DNA from: Copromyces sp. CBS 386.78
Taxonomy: Eukaryota; Ascomycota; Sordariomycetes; Sordariales; Sordariaceae
DNA length: 64,000 nt
Direction of reading: 5' to 3'
Assembly: GCA_030685235.1 (NCBI GenBank)
Contig: MU839131.1
Coordinates: 246,005-310,004 of the forward strand
How positions within the stretch are numbered: the first letter of the stretch is position 1; each line of letters starts with the position of its first letter. A program made the position numbers and the translations under genes. The notes below the pieces were generated by a model. That model was not told where the DNA came from. It made no database searches and saw nothing but the letters and a program-made list of their open reading frames with translations. Below, piece by piece: positions 21,392-34,015 of the stretch.

Positions 21392-22458
21392 GGTGAATCG
21401 TGAAGTAGGTATGAGGGTTTTGGCAGGGGACTATGGTAGGTAATCATTGGGGTCCAACAACTCAACAGGGTATCCCTTGGAGTATGGGAAAATAAGAAAC
21501 ACTGACTTCTCTCCTTGAAAGAGTAAGTTCAAAGGAAATTCCAAAAGCAGGTAACATCTAATCTCGATCTATTTCCATCTAGACACCTTGCTAATAGCCT
21601 TGCCTATTCTCGTGAACCCGTGCCTGTCTTGGTTAGCCTGTGTCCAGTCCTTCGCTTATAGTTCGTAACATCTAGGGTTCGTTTTCTTTACAGTAGCACG
21701 AAGCATATTGGTTTACGGTATATAAATATGATTACGCGATGTAAATAGCTTCAAACGTAAACAAAATTAATTAATTGACTCAATTTACGATTTTCTATTA
21801 TTAAGTATAACTGGCCAGATGATGTAGTGCTAGATAGGATTAGGCGTTTAAAAGTGGGAACAGTTGCAAGCGCCTTCTGGTGTGTTTAGCGATTATGCAG
21901 AAGCGAGGATGATAGCTAGCTAGCAGTCATAGAATGGCCCTCTGCCGAAGGACATAGGGAATAATACACTAGGCTTCTTCACAGGTACTCTAGCCAGTTC
22001 TTCCATAAGTTAGTGCCACTTGCTAATCCCAAGAACCCGTTATCAAGTACAAGTGACCCATCAAGAGAAAGAGCCTGGCCTGTAGACAGGGTCGTAGTAC
22101 ACGAAAAGCATAAAACCTATAGGCAAACCAAAAAACAGAGTGAAGAGAACATCGCAGCTTCGTCCCTACCAGCTCGGGTTTTGTTTCAGCCTCTTTACGC
22201 CATTGATTCGGTTCCTTCGACTAAGGGAAAGCAGTATTACTACCTAGATACAACAGAGGTAGCAAATAGCAGGCTCACTGCTCGTTTTCTACCCCCATTA
22301 CCACCCTACAGTCCAGCCTATGTTGGTATGCGCTTAATTGTTTGATCGCGGTACATAGGAGGCTGACTGGGAACAGTCGGATCGCCCACAGTCCACTAAC
22401 TTGACCGTTGCGGTGGACACTCGCTGGCCTTTGGAGTTTATATATGATTTGCTGGTGG
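21392..22458. other. Transition zone between genes and the RIP island
   Basis: About 1.07 kb with intermediate AT content, including AT-rich patches near 21715-21800. A weak 110-codon frame (22013-22345, no ATG start) contains PLPPYSP but no further transposase-like context. No gene or element end can be supported here. The base composition changes sharply at the D LTR start, 22459. Confidence 0.5.
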
Positions 22459-22766
22459 TATTACGGTGCAAAGGTATAAGGTAGGTAAGAATATACGTAA
22501 TTGTACGAAGGAGTAAGAGGAAAGGTTCAAGGGTGCGATCCCAGACTGGTCTTTATAGAGGCCAGTCTGGGAGATCAGCTCTGTAGCAATCTTATGAGTG
22601 TTGTAGAGTTGGCACGATTTGTGTAGCGATAGTTATAATAAGGCTATTGTAGCCTTCTATAAAGGCCGTAATAGCCTTATGCTATATTCGGAGCTACGGC
22701 CTGATTTTTAGCTCCGATAATTGTTAACTGTATGCTTTGAATTATTATAAGGCTAACTTTATAATA
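22459..22766 (-). repeat. LTR of element D (3' LTR), with hairpins
   Basis: It starts TATTACGGTGC, matching 63927, and ends CTTTATAATA before a minus-strand polypurine-like tract. Termini fit TG...CA altered by RIP. It contains a perfect 10-bp stem, CCCAGACTGG (22541) with CCAGTCTGGG (22563), and a second imperfect hairpin around AAGGCTATT...AATAGCCTT (22640-22680). Confidence 0.65.
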
Positions 22767-22776
22767 CTACCCCAAA
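22767..22776 (-). other. Polypurine tract of element D
   Basis: The minus strand reads TTTGGGGTAG directly before the presumed D 3' LTR, the expected position for the plus-strand primer. Confidence 0.45.
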
Positions 22777-22907
22777 TTAAAAGAAGTTGTATAGTTAATT
22801 AATAATATATAAAACGATCGAAATGCCTATTAATTGTTTAGTTTACTTTGTGAAAGCCTTTATGGCCGCTATTACTTTGTGCGGCGACCTCTTTAATCTT
22901 TTATACT

Positions 22908-23130
22908 TATCACGGGGCAAGGGCACTGTTAGGTATGAGGTACGATATATATTGTTGTACGAAGAGAGCAAGGAAGAAGTGTGCGCCAGCTAGGGTATGA
23001 TATAGGGCTCGTTGAGCCTTTATACCAAGGCTAGACCTAATACTATAGCAATAGCTATACATAGCTATACATAACAGCACATTAGCTAATAGTACGCAAG
23101 GTACAAAGTATATAATTTAGCCCTATAATA
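22908..23130 (-). repeat. LTR of element C, left copy (3' LTR)
   Basis: 223 bp, pairs with 43326-43548; it ends GCCCTATAATA where the other copy keeps GCCCTGTGACA. The left (outer) half is the less mutated half of this copy. Confidence 0.88.
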
Positions 23131-23142
23131 CTACCTCCCCTT
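23131..23142 (-). other. Polypurine tract of element C
   Basis: The minus strand reads AAGGGGAGGTAG right before the 3' LTR of C, which fixes its orientation. Confidence 0.6.
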
Positions 23143-23799
23143 AAGAAAGGCTCCCGGCTATAAAAATACTATCTAATCAATTTAAATATATTATTTTACC
23201 TAAAGTAGGTCTTCCGCAGATATACCTAATCGAAAAATTTTGTTAAAACAATTATTTATTTAGTGCTAAAACTCCTATTTAAGGGCGGCTACCAATTAAA
23301 ATATTATTAAACGTACTCTTTTTTTAAAAATATCCCTCCGCTTCAATTATTATCCTAAATAATCCTAAAATTGTATTTAATAATCTTATAAATTCTTTAT
23401 CTATACTTTACTATTATTAACCCCTAACGGGGGTTACTATAAGGATATTCGTAGTATAGTAATTTATAGGGACGCTTATAACCCTATTAATATTATAAAT
23501 TATAAAAACCCTTTTATTCGAATCTTATTTATAATTATCGTAATTATCTTTTCTCTATATTTCGTAATTATATCCCCTATCCCTACTAACTACAGTAAAA
23601 AATCTTAACCGTAAATTCTAATTGTTAGCTAGAGGGGGTAAAGTACTAGGGGTAAGAAATATAGGACCGCTGTAAAATGTATTATTTGCCGGTCGCTATT
23701 AATAATACTTAATTACCGCGGTTAAATATCTATAAAGCGATTCGGCTAGGATATATAAAATAAATCGTATTCTAAACTCCTTTTTTACTATTTTCAATC

Positions 23800-24543
23800 T
23801 TTTTACTAATATTATTATACTACTCTAGTACTACATTGGAAAAGTTATTAAAGAGGATCTAAATTAATAATAATATTAATTAATAAAAGAAGATCTAAAT
23901 TGATAATAGTATCGGTTAATAATAACCTCTTTCTTAATTTTCTTCTACCTTTCTTCCTTTTAACCTAAATTAAAGCTATTCCCGCATTTAAGTTAGCGTT
24001 GTAATATTCCTATATAATATTGTTACATCCCTCTAAATCTTTAATTAATTACTAATTAAATTCGTTAATACCTTTCTACTTAATGTAATATATCTAGTAG
24101 CCGTTATTTATTTTACTGTAACTAATAATCTTCTTGAAGTCCTACTCCTACTATTCGTCGTTATACTCGTTAGTTCTACTTATAATATAGCTGTTATTAG
24201 TTAAAATATCCTATTCAATCTTGTATTAACCTAATAATCCAACCGCATCCTAAAACTTAACTATCGAAATGTAAAATACTAAACTAACTTTTATATTCTT
24301 AGAGAATTTAAATTTAACCCTATATAAATTGCATTCGAATACTTAGAAAGGTCCTTCAAATTTAAGTACCAATTTAATTTATAGTTTCCCTATAGCGAGG
24401 TTCTTAATATTAAAAAGGACTTAATTTTTGGCTTAATATTTTAGTATATTACTACAATTTTCGTTAGTATTCGCTTTATATCGGTCTTACGCCTATTTGA
24501 ATAGGGCTACTATATTATTTAAAATAGCTTAAAAACAATTAAC
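23800..24543 (-). pseudogene. C integrase C-terminus and chromodomain remnant
   Basis: Minus-strand reading gives RYKANTNEN, KFEGPFQVFECNLYRVKFKF and VSLVFYISIVKF, the usual gypsy order of KWIGPF and HVSLLKP boxes, then EYDFKKIISY with GCNNIIQEYY, resembling a chromodomain. Stops fall at likely Gln/Trp codons. The coding sequence is continued on the far side of the LINE at 30,444. Confidence 0.6.
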
Positions 24544-24642
24544 TACTTTTAAGGCCTATCTAACGTTAAAAAGTTCAAAAACGACGCCGAAACCGGAAAC
24601 GCCGATTTTTAGTTAGGAAGTGCTCTAAAACGAAAACTAATA

Positions 24643-26330
24643 ATGGCAATCGATTTAGGAGGGTTATTTACCCCCTCCGTAATATCCTACAATAACCGTA
24701 GCGATAACGTTAAACCGTCGTTACTAATAACAATTAATAAAAGTACGAATAAGTTCGAAAATAATATTTACAACCCCTTCGGAAGTATTTCAAAATATAA
24801 CGACCCCGACGCCGTACTTATTATAAAAACTTCGGAAAAGACGGAAGAAGACGATAAAATTATAAAAAGATTTATCGTTATAGCGAATAAGATTACAGAT
24901 TACGCCGTTATAACGATTAACGACCGTCGTTAGGTTCGAAAATTCTTTTTCGAATTTACGAAAATTTTTACGAAGAAAAGTAGGTCTAAAATACTTAAAG
25001 TAAATAAAATTGCCGAAGCCTAATTTATTATTAGGAAAAATATTAATAATTTAAAGAAATTTATTTCGAAGGAAATAAAGAAAAACGTTTAAGAAGCGCC
25101 GAAAAAATAGGTTAATATTATCCGGAAATCGTTAAATAGAGTTAATACTACTTTTTACTACTTACTTACTATTACTATTAAAAAGTTTATCCCTTCTAAT
25201 TATAAATACTAATTTACTATTAAAAGAGTTTAAATTATTGCCGAATTTACTATATATTTAAATAATAATATAAAATAGGTTATTAAAAGCGCTTTAAAGG
25301 AGAGCTTATATAAAGTAGTTTACGCGGCTATTAGAATAATAACGAACGGAAATTATATAATTATTTTCAACGAATTAATTAGGGATTAATATTAGAAATA
25401 TTAAATTTAAATTAAAAAAAGTCTTTAGAAAAGAAGCTATTATATCTTTAAATACCGTAGCCGTTTTAATTAAAGGAGTCCCGTAAGTTAGTATTAACGC
25501 AAAATAATTTAAATTAATTATATAGGAAATAAAGGAGAAGAATAAAGAAGCGGAAATTATTTAGGTTAAACTTTAAAAAAAATACGAAGGGGAGGAAAGA
25601 AGAATATTTTTAGTGGAAGTCGCAATTACGAAAATTATAATCTTCTTTTAAAAGAATTTTTTCTTCTAAAATAATAGCGTATACGTATACGAACCATTCT
25701 AAATTATAGTTTCTATTTAATAATACTTTAAATATTAATATTTCGGATATATAACGAGATTTTATCGTTAGAAGGACGTTTATAGCTATTATAATAAAAT
25801 TAAATACGAAAGGCCGTATATAAGAGAAGAAAATTGCTTTTCGAATAAAGATAATTCTTTAATTTTTTATAAACTATATAAGAAGTTAGGGTATTTTACC
25901 TTTAATAAAAAGAAATACCTATTCGTAAGAACGGCTTATATAAAAGTATTTATTAATTATATTAAAAGGCTTCGCAATTTTATTATTTATAAAAAATTAG
26001 CTAAACTAATATTAAAATTAATAATAAAGACGGAAGAAGACGTTATAATCCCTAACGCCCCCCTTAATTCCCGTTTAATTATAATTTTAGAAAGATTATT
26101 TATAATAGGAGGAAAAAGAGGCCGCCCTAAGAAGATTAGGGGCGGCTTTCGGCCGAAACCCGTAAGTATAGGCCCGATAAACATTTATACCCACTTTTAG
26201 AAGGTAAGTAATTATATTCGTACTAATTTTATTATTATTATACCTTTAATTATTATTATTACTTCTAAAAGAATAATACCCCCCCCGCCTGCCGTTAAAT
26301 TAGAAGGAAACTTTTTATAAGGTAATTAAT
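24643..26330 (+). pseudogene. LINE ORF1 (gag-like), RIP-degraded
   Basis: Begins at ATG 24643 (MAIDLGGLFTPSVISYNN), 85 bp after the element start; the first 96 codons are still open and the rest has many stops. Near 25735-25830 the reading YITRFYRQKDVYSYYNKIKY resembles a CCHC knuckle pair in which each Cys and His has become Tyr. At about 26110-26130 is GKRGRPKK, an AT-hook-type motif that survives intact. Tad-type ORF1 proteins bind nucleic acid. Confidence 0.6.
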
Positions 26331-26599
26331 AATCTAATTGAAAATACTCTATTAGAATATAGGGAAATCGTACGAAAGAGGGAAAATATTATTCGAATAG
26401 GAGGAAATTTACAATATTATAGTAATTTAAGAGCCGGGTAAGAATTTGAATAGGGATATTTACCGGCCGAAAAGTAATAAATATTATAGTATCGATTATT
26501 TAGAGAAGGGTAGAATAGTAATTTATATAAATAAGAAGTAGAATTTAAAAGATTTAGATTTCCGGATTAAGAAAAATTAAACTGCGGCAATATTAAAAA

Positions 26600-29500
26600 A
26601 TTTATAAGAACTAATAACTATTTATTCTATTTATTTCCCTATTTTCTTTTAAAATATGCCGGAATATTAGTAAGGGTCTCCCTTCCTCGAATTCCTCGAA
26701 GAAAAACTTTCGGCCGGTTAATATATAGCCGTAAGGGATTATAACTTCTATTATTCCAATTAGGACTTAAAGAATAAAATTAATTTAAATATTATAAAGT
26801 TATTTATATAAGTATAGCGATAAAAGTTTAATTTCGTTACCCTTTATAGAGAATTAACGAAATTCGGAAATACGATTAAAGGAGAGAAAAATAAAATAAT
26901 CGATTATATATAAATTTTATAGGGTATCGAAGCCGAATATTAGGGAATATAACAATACGGGTAAACGGATTTAAACTATTACCTTTAAAAAGTTTAAATT
27001 TAAATAAGAAAAAGAAACGGGAAAGCGGAAATAGAAGAAAAATTTAATTAGAATTTAATAAATATAAAAAAAGTATAGGAAGTGGCGGAAAAACGAATAT
27101 TAATCCTAGAAGGGATTAAAACGGTAGAAGAATTCGAATTAGGATTTAATAAATTCGATAGCGAATTTATTAATATTATAAAAGAATTCGTCCTATACCG
27201 AAAGAAAGGTCGGGGAAAATAAATAGATTAATAGAATTTAAAATATAAAATAGTAACGAAAGAAGTACAGCGGAAATAGTAGGTTTAATTTAAGAACTAG
27301 ACGCTTTTAAATTAGAGAAAGTTTGTAAAGGCGGCGATAAAAAAGAAGAAATTTATTACAAAGATTTAGAGAGCGAAATAGTATAATTATATTATAAGCG
27401 CGTCGAAAAACCCGAATAAATTTTAGTTATTAGAAAGGTAAATTAAAATATAAAGCTATTATTTAATAAATCTACTAAAATTATTACCCCTCAAATAAAA
27501 TAAGCGGACGAATGAAATCGAAGACTATAATAGTAAAATAAATATTTTTACTGACCGTTTCTTTTCGAAAATAGAAATCCTAACGGGCTATTTACTAAAT
27601 TAAATTTAATTATTAAACGGCAATACCCTAATACTTATTAATAATTTAATTACCGAGGAAGATATTTAGGAAATCTTTTCGAAAATAGCGCTTAATAAAA
27701 TATTAAATATTAATTAATTTTCAAATAAATTTCTAAAAATATATAGGGAATTATTTAAATAGGCGATAACGGCTTTCGCTATAGCGAACTTCCGGTTCGG
27801 ATACTTCTTCTAATAGTTTAAGAATACGAAAGTAATTATTCTTAAAAAATTTAGAAAAAGCGCCGAATAATAAAAATTAGCCGGGGTATAGCGGCCTATA
27901 TTACTTTTAAATAACGTTAAAAAAAATTTCGAAACCTTTATAATTAAGAAGTTAATATAAATAGTAGAAGAGTATAATTTTTTCCCGAAAAGTTAAATAA
28001 GTAATTAAATAAGCTATTTAACCGAATTCGCCGTCCGAATAATTATTAATATAATTTATATAATATAGAAATTTAAGGCCGTAATGTTTTTTATACTCTT
28101 CGATCTAAAGGGCGTATTTAATAGAATTAATTATAGGTAACTCTTATATATACTATAGGAAATATAATTTCCGAAATAGATCTTTTAATAGGTTAATAGT
28201 TTCGTTATCGGAAGAAAAGGTTCTCTTTTCTTTAACGATAAAACCTTTTAACTTTATAATATTATAATAAGTATATTATAAAGTTCCCCCCTCTTATTAA
28301 TCCTTTTTATTCTCTTTATTACCCTATTATATTATAAGTTAATTATTATTTAAAATGCGATTACCGTCGGCTTCGCCGACAATACTAATATTATCGTAGT
28401 AATTAAAATTATTAAAGAAAATTATCGGACGTTTTAAATAGTATAAAATATTTATTTAGGTTAAATAATTAAGAGAAGAATAGAATTCGAAATAAGTAAA
28501 ATAGAATTTATATATTTTATACGGACGAAGGAATTAAGAACGGAAATTTTCTAAATTAAGGGAATTGTATTTAAATTAATAAAATTAATTAAATTCCTTA
28601 AGGTTTAATTAAATTAGAAATTTAATTACCAAACGTACGCGGAAGTAATAAAAAAAACATAGTTACGTAAACGAATATATTAATATAATTAGCAATAAAG
28701 ATTTAAGGTTATTTTTTTACGCGAGCGAAGGAAATTTATATTAAATATATTCGGAATATAATCGTATATAGAGCATTAGCCTTTTACTAACTAACTAAAA
28801 TTTATAGCAAATTACGAAGGATAGCGATTAAATTAATTAAATACTAAATTAAATATTTAAAAATTATCGCCGAAATATATAAAACTATATTAATAAAGAA
28901 TTTAAAAATGGAAATTTTTTATCCGCTATTCGACTTCTATTTTAATAAACGGATTAAAATTTTCGAAGAAAGGTTTACTTATACGAATTAAATAAGGTTC
29001 GTCCGAAGGATTATAATTTAAATAATTAACTACATTTAAATAAGAGAATGTCTTTTCGGACTGTATTAAATGTCTTCCGGCACTGTATTTAAAAAAACCT
29101 TTAAATATAGAATCTCGAAATAAAGTGGCACAAGGACAAACCTAGAGTTGGAATTCTTGGCTTTTTTTTCTCTATTCAAAACCACTTTTGCCAAGTCTAA
29201 GGGAATTTTCAATACCTACTTATTCAATTCTTTTTCGAAAATAAATAATTAAATCTTTTAAGGAGTTGATATCAAATCTTCTGAACCTACGTGTAGTGTA
29301 GCTTAGTAATGCCTAGGTCATAAAGTAGAGCAAAAAATAAGAAAAATTCTAAACATAGGTTTATTTTCATACACTTAATATTCGTTAACTTATTTAGATT
29401 TTAATATCTTCGAATATTTTTAACACAGTGCCGGAAGACATTTAATACAGTCCGAAAAGACATTCTCTTAAATAAAGAGAATAAAAAGTCGGCTACCCGC

Positions 29501-29700
29501 TAATAAATTAAAAAGCAATATTACTAAAATTAAGTAGGTTAAAGAATAAATATTAACGGAAAAATTATTAATAATTATAATAAATTTACCCCTAATAACG
29601 GAGGCGCCGCCGCCCCCGTCGTAAGTATTAGAACTAACCGTTATAGACTATAAAGGGTAATTAAAAGAAATAATAATAAGAAAATAAATATTATACTATA
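26600..29700 (+). pseudogene. LINE ORF2 reverse transcriptase, RIP-degraded and split by a MITE
   Basis: Plus-strand reading gives FRYP and related endonuclease-domain-like text weakly, then clear RT blocks: FILFDLKGVFNRINYRQLLY near 28090-28145, SFVIGRKGSLFFNDKTFQLY near 28200-28255, SSPLLLILFILFI near 28285, and FADN (28372-28383), the catalytic FADD box with one Asp now Asn. The MITE at 29044-29469 interrupts the distal part. Confidence 0.65.
29044..29469. mobile_element. 426-bp MITE with 43-bp inverted repeats and 8-bp target duplication
   Basis: The ends are perfect inverted repeats of at least 43 bp, beginning GAGAATGTCTTTTCGGACTG (29044) and mirrored at 29469. They are flanked by TTAAATAA at 29036-29043 and 29470-29477. 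An 8-bp duplication fits hAT-type insertion. Each terminal repeat is itself two copies of a ~21-nt unit, TGTCTT[TT/CC]CGG[A/C]CTGTATT. No coding capacity. Unlike the LINE around it, it keeps CpA/TpG and G/C, so it escaped RIP, by being young, short or unique. Confidence 0.9.
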
Positions 29701-30443
29701 ATTATTAATTAGCAACAATAATAATTAAATTGAACCGATAGTACAAATTTATTATCGCCGACTTTAATCCGAAATTTAGTAATAATATTATAAAATAATA
29801 TATAATCGGTATAAAACGAAAAAAGAAGAAAGTTTAATAATTAGAAAAAAATAACGAATAATATTTATTATTTAAAACGAAAAATTCCCTTCTTACTTAA
29901 GTAAAAACGGAAATTATAAGCTTCCGGTCTTTCTTCTTCCGGAAGAAAGTTCCGAATATTATAATATTAATTTATTTTTACAATATAAATAAAGAAATTT
30001 TTATATATATTATCTTAAATTATTTATAAATAGCTAAGGGACTTTACACTTATATAAATTTTAGTAGAATTATAGGAATTTAAGAGATATTAACGAGGCG
30101 GGAGTAAAGGCAAACGATAAGGAAGGGACGATTGCTATAGGCAATTTAAGAAGAAGGAGCAACGTATAAAAATAGTATTTCAATTATTTTAATATTGGAT
30201 CGAAAGTAGTAGAGGGGAAGTAATTTATTTACTAAGGCGGTAGGTAAGTACCGTTATAAATAGAATCGAAATAGAGCAGGCGTAATTTATTCGCGACCGA
30301 AAGGAGCTAGCGGTTTTTATTCGACGGCGTTTATCGCTATACGGTTTCCTCTAGAGAACCAAGAGAAGTACCCCATGCCAATAAGGCGCTATAGATAAGT
30401 AGTATAGGGAATAAGACTATTATTATTATTACTTTTAAGGCCT

Positions 30444-33400
30444 TAAAGAACTCCTTCTTCTAAGCGTCTAAAAAATTAAAGGGGTATAATTTAACTAATT
30501 CTATACCTATACGCGGATAAAAATCGTAATTAGCGTAAAACGGGCTAACTCTTATAATCTTAAAAATTGTATTATTATAAGCAAATTTAGCTAAAGGCAA
30601 TTAATCTACTTAATTATCTTATACCCAATTAATGTAAAATCGAAGGTACTATTCCATTTCTATATTAATCTTTTCTATTTAACTATTAATTTAAGAATAA
30701 AAAACCGAAAATAATTTTACTGTAACCCCTAATTATTTATAAAGAATTCTCTAAAATATTAAAATAAACTACGAACCTCTATTTAAAATAATGTTATCCG
30801 GCAAATTATAAATACTATAAATCTTTTTAATAAACCGTTTAATTAGTTTATCGGTTTCCAAAGTCTCTATTAGTATATAGTACTATATTTTCGTAAATTG
30901 GTCAACGATTATTACAATATATTTATAAGTTCTTCCTCTCCTAATACAAAATATTATAAATATAACGTAGTCGATTAAAATCTATAACCATAATTTAAAG
31001 GGTATTAAAAATAATTTCAAGAATTCTGTTAGCGAATACTTAAAAGATTTCGTTTTTATATAGGCTAAATAAGCCTTATAGAATTCCTTAATAAATTAAT
31101 ATATCCCTAATTAATAGTAAAAACGGTTAAAGGTTTTATACGTCCTTTCCTTACCTAGGTAGCCGCCCGGTTTAGTAATATATATTTTATATATTAATTA
31201 TAACTAAGTTTCTTTATCGTCTAAATTAATAAAAACGCACTCTTCTATATCCTTCCTCTAATAAATTCGGCCTATCTGTATTAAATATTCTGTAAACGTA
31301 ATCTTAAAATATTTAACGACCTTAAAGGTCTATTTCCGTTAGCTATCTTTTTACAAATAAAATATTATTTCCTATATTAAATTTAAGTTAATATAATTAT
31401 TGTTAATAAAATCGTCGGTAAACTTCGTAATATCGAATTCGTAAAAATTAAAGTCGTCGAAGTCCAAATTTTAATCGTAGAAATCCATACTATAATTTAT
31501 ATAGTAAATCTCTTCTATCCTACCTAAATATAAATAAATTATATCTATAAATTCGTTATTAAAGAACGCTGGGTCGAAGAGATCTAGGTTAATCAATAAT
31601 TTCTTTCGTATTATTAATCTTTTATTATCGCTAAACTATAACTTATTTTCTAGCTTCCTATTTAAGGTATCTAACCGTATATTCGCTACTCCCTATTTAT
31701 ATGTAATACGAAAATTAAAGCGGCTAAAGAATTTAAACTACTTTATATACTTAAAAATAAATTATTTTATTAACGCGAAAATTTTGAAATTCTTATAATC
31801 GGTAATAATTTCTACCTATTCCTATATTCCTTCTAACTCAAGGCTCCATTCCTTAAATACTTTAATAATAATTAATAATTCCTTATTATAAATATTATAA
31901 TTATACTCTTAAACGCTATACTTAATTAAGAAGTATACTACTAAATAGAAAATATTATCGTCTCCTTATCATAATAATATACTTTTTAATACCTAATTAA
32001 ACGCGTCCGTTTCTATAACGGTTCACTTATTCTAATCGAAGATTTTTAATACTAGTACTATTATAAAGGCTATTTTAAATTCGTCGAATACTTTTTAATA
32101 TTCAATGCCTTATTATTAATCCTTCGTCGCCATCTTCTTAATAAGCTTGTAGAAGGGTTTTACTATTTTAGAAAAATTCTTAATAAAACGATAATAAAAA
32201 TTAACGAAGCCTAAGAAAGATTGTAGGGCCTTTTTAAATTCTAGTACTTCCTAAACCGTTATTACTTTAATTTTATTTATATTTATTTTAATACCTCCCG
32301 GCGTAATAATAAGGCCTAAGTATTTAATACGTTTAATATAAAATTCGCATTTATTAATATTAATTTAAAGACCGGCCTTTTCTAAATAGGCTAAAATATT
32401 AATAACGTACTTAATATACTCCTCCTCATTTTCCGAATAAATTAAAATATTGTCGAAGTAAACGATTATAAATTTATCTAATATATTGTAAAGAATATTA
32501 TTAATAAAATATTAGAAGGTTGCTAACGCGCCTTATAAACCGAATAGATATACTAATAATTCGTAAAAACCGAACCGTATTATAAACGCTATAAACTATT
32601 CGTAACCTTTATATATACGGATATAATTAAATACTATAATAATATTGAATTTAGTAAAGATCTTTACCTTACAAATAGTATCTAACGTCTCTTTAATAAG
32701 CGGTAACGGGTATCGTATCTTTAAAGTAGCGTTATTAATACTTCTATAATCTACGTAAATACGGATACTACCGCCTAGCTTCTTTACTAGTATAATTAGT
32801 AATAATATTAATAATTAGGAAGGCCTAATAAAATTCTACTTTAAATTATCATCCAACTATTTTTTAAGAACGCCTAATTCTATTAGTAAAAAAAGTTTAG
32901 ACTTTAAGTACGGTAATTCTATACCGGGGATTACTTTAATTTTATAATTGTATAAATAATATTAGGGGAATTAGCAGGCGTCCGCTAGGTTTATTGTCTT
33001 CTAATATTTATAATATTAATAGGGTATTTTCACCTTAATTTACTATTCGGTAACTATAGGCTGGTTTACCTTTTCGTAAAATATTTTAGTATCCTCTTCG
33101 GAAATTCTATATATATTTATAAGTTCCTCTATAATATTAGCTATTACTTCCCCGGTATCCCTTTTTAAAATATATAAAAAGTAATTAAAAATCTATTTTT
33201 TATACTTCGTACTATTACCGGTATAAATATTTTTATATATTTAATTTATAATTTAGAATTTCCCGGAGCCCGGTTTAAAATTACCGGCCGTAATCTCCAC
33301 TTCTATCTATTTTAACGCCTTATTAATCTCTCCTCTAATTGTAATAATAACCTCTAGGTTTTCTATTTTAACTACGAAATTAAAATTGGTAGTATTAAAT

Positions 33401-33600
33401 TTAACGATATTGTTTATATTAATAAGGACGTTATTAATATTAATAAATTTTACGAAGAATGGTATTAGCGGCCTTCTTACCTAATTAATAATTAAAAAGC
33501 GTCGGCTTCCTACCGTCCTATATAAAATTAATTTAATCCTAGCCACTAATTTAAAGACTAGTCGTAGATTGTATAATATTATTATTATTATTTAATTTTC
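30444..33600 (-). pseudogene. C pol: reverse transcriptase, RNase H and integrase core, RIP-degraded
   Basis: Minus-strand reading gives VYFDNILIYSENEEEYIKYV at the RT box (32449-32460, FDN from YxDD), INKCEFYIKRIKYLGLIIT, FLGFVNFYRRFI-like text and SKIVKPFYKLIKK downstream. The integrase core follows: IVIIVDQFTKIQYYI, LPDNIILNRGSQFI and NTIFKIIRVSPFYANYDFYP (30.6-31.0 kb). The order is typical Ty3/gypsy. Confidence 0.7.
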
Positions 33601-33734
33601 CTTTAGTAAATTAATTGGCTATAAAGTTTTAAGGTAAAAGCTTATAACTTTAGTAATCTTTTTTTTAAATTTTAATTTCCAATATTAAATAACTTTATAG
33701 GTTTATAATAAGGGCTAGCTAATTACAATATAAT

Positions 33735-34015
33735 CCTCCGCTCCCGCTTCGACGGCTTCTTTTTATTCTTCCCCCGCTTTAATGGCTTTTTCCTACTCTT
33801 CCCCCGCTTTAACGGCTTACTCCTCTTCGTCCGCCTTAATAATTTATTCTTCCGCTTCAACGGCTTTCTCTTACTCTTCCTCCGCTTCGACGGCTTTTTC
33901 CTATTCTTCCCCCGCCTTTATAGCTTACTCCTCTAGGCCCGCTTTAACGGCTTTCTCCTTTATAATTATAACGGCTTTAACGGCTTCCTCCCTTAAAATT
34001 CTTAGGGCCTTAGTT
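33735..34015 (-). repeat. Degenerate ~30-bp tandem repeat encoding an Ala/Glu/Lys-rich tract in element C
   Basis: About eight copies of a unit that reads AVKAGEEQEK or AVEAEEE on the minus strand (opposite: CCCCGCTTTAACGGCTT). The antisense frame is the only long open frame in this stretch and is an artefact of the repeat. It lies between the gag and pol remnants of C. Confidence 0.7.

Larger units (their letters stand above)
24558..30429 (+). mobile_element. Tad-like LINE (non-LTR retrotransposon) inserted in element C
   Basis: Flanked by a perfect 14-bp target-site duplication, TACTTTTAAGGCCT, at 24544-24557 and 30430-30443. The 3' end is a short (ATT)n tail (about 30415-30429), as for LINEs. 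About 5.4 kb without the nested MITE. It has two degraded frames: ORF1 with zinc-knuckle and AT-hook remnants, and ORF2 with a reverse transcriptase. RIPed throughout except for the MITE inside it. Confidence 0.85.

Noticed and set aside
22013..22345. 110-codon frame ending near PLPPYSP, recalling the PPYSPDLNP motif of mariner transposases
   Set aside because: No ATG, no following LNPIE-type text and no other transposase blocks; the match is too short.
1..22458. tRNA, dispersed 5S rRNA or thiamine-diphosphate riboswitch genes
   Set aside because: Scanned by eye for conserved boxes; none recognised, though a covariance search could find something missed.
22520..22545. tRNA B-box-like GGTTCAAGGGTGCGATCCC
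   Set aside because: No matching A-box or cloverleaf; it lies in the D LTR next to a hairpin.
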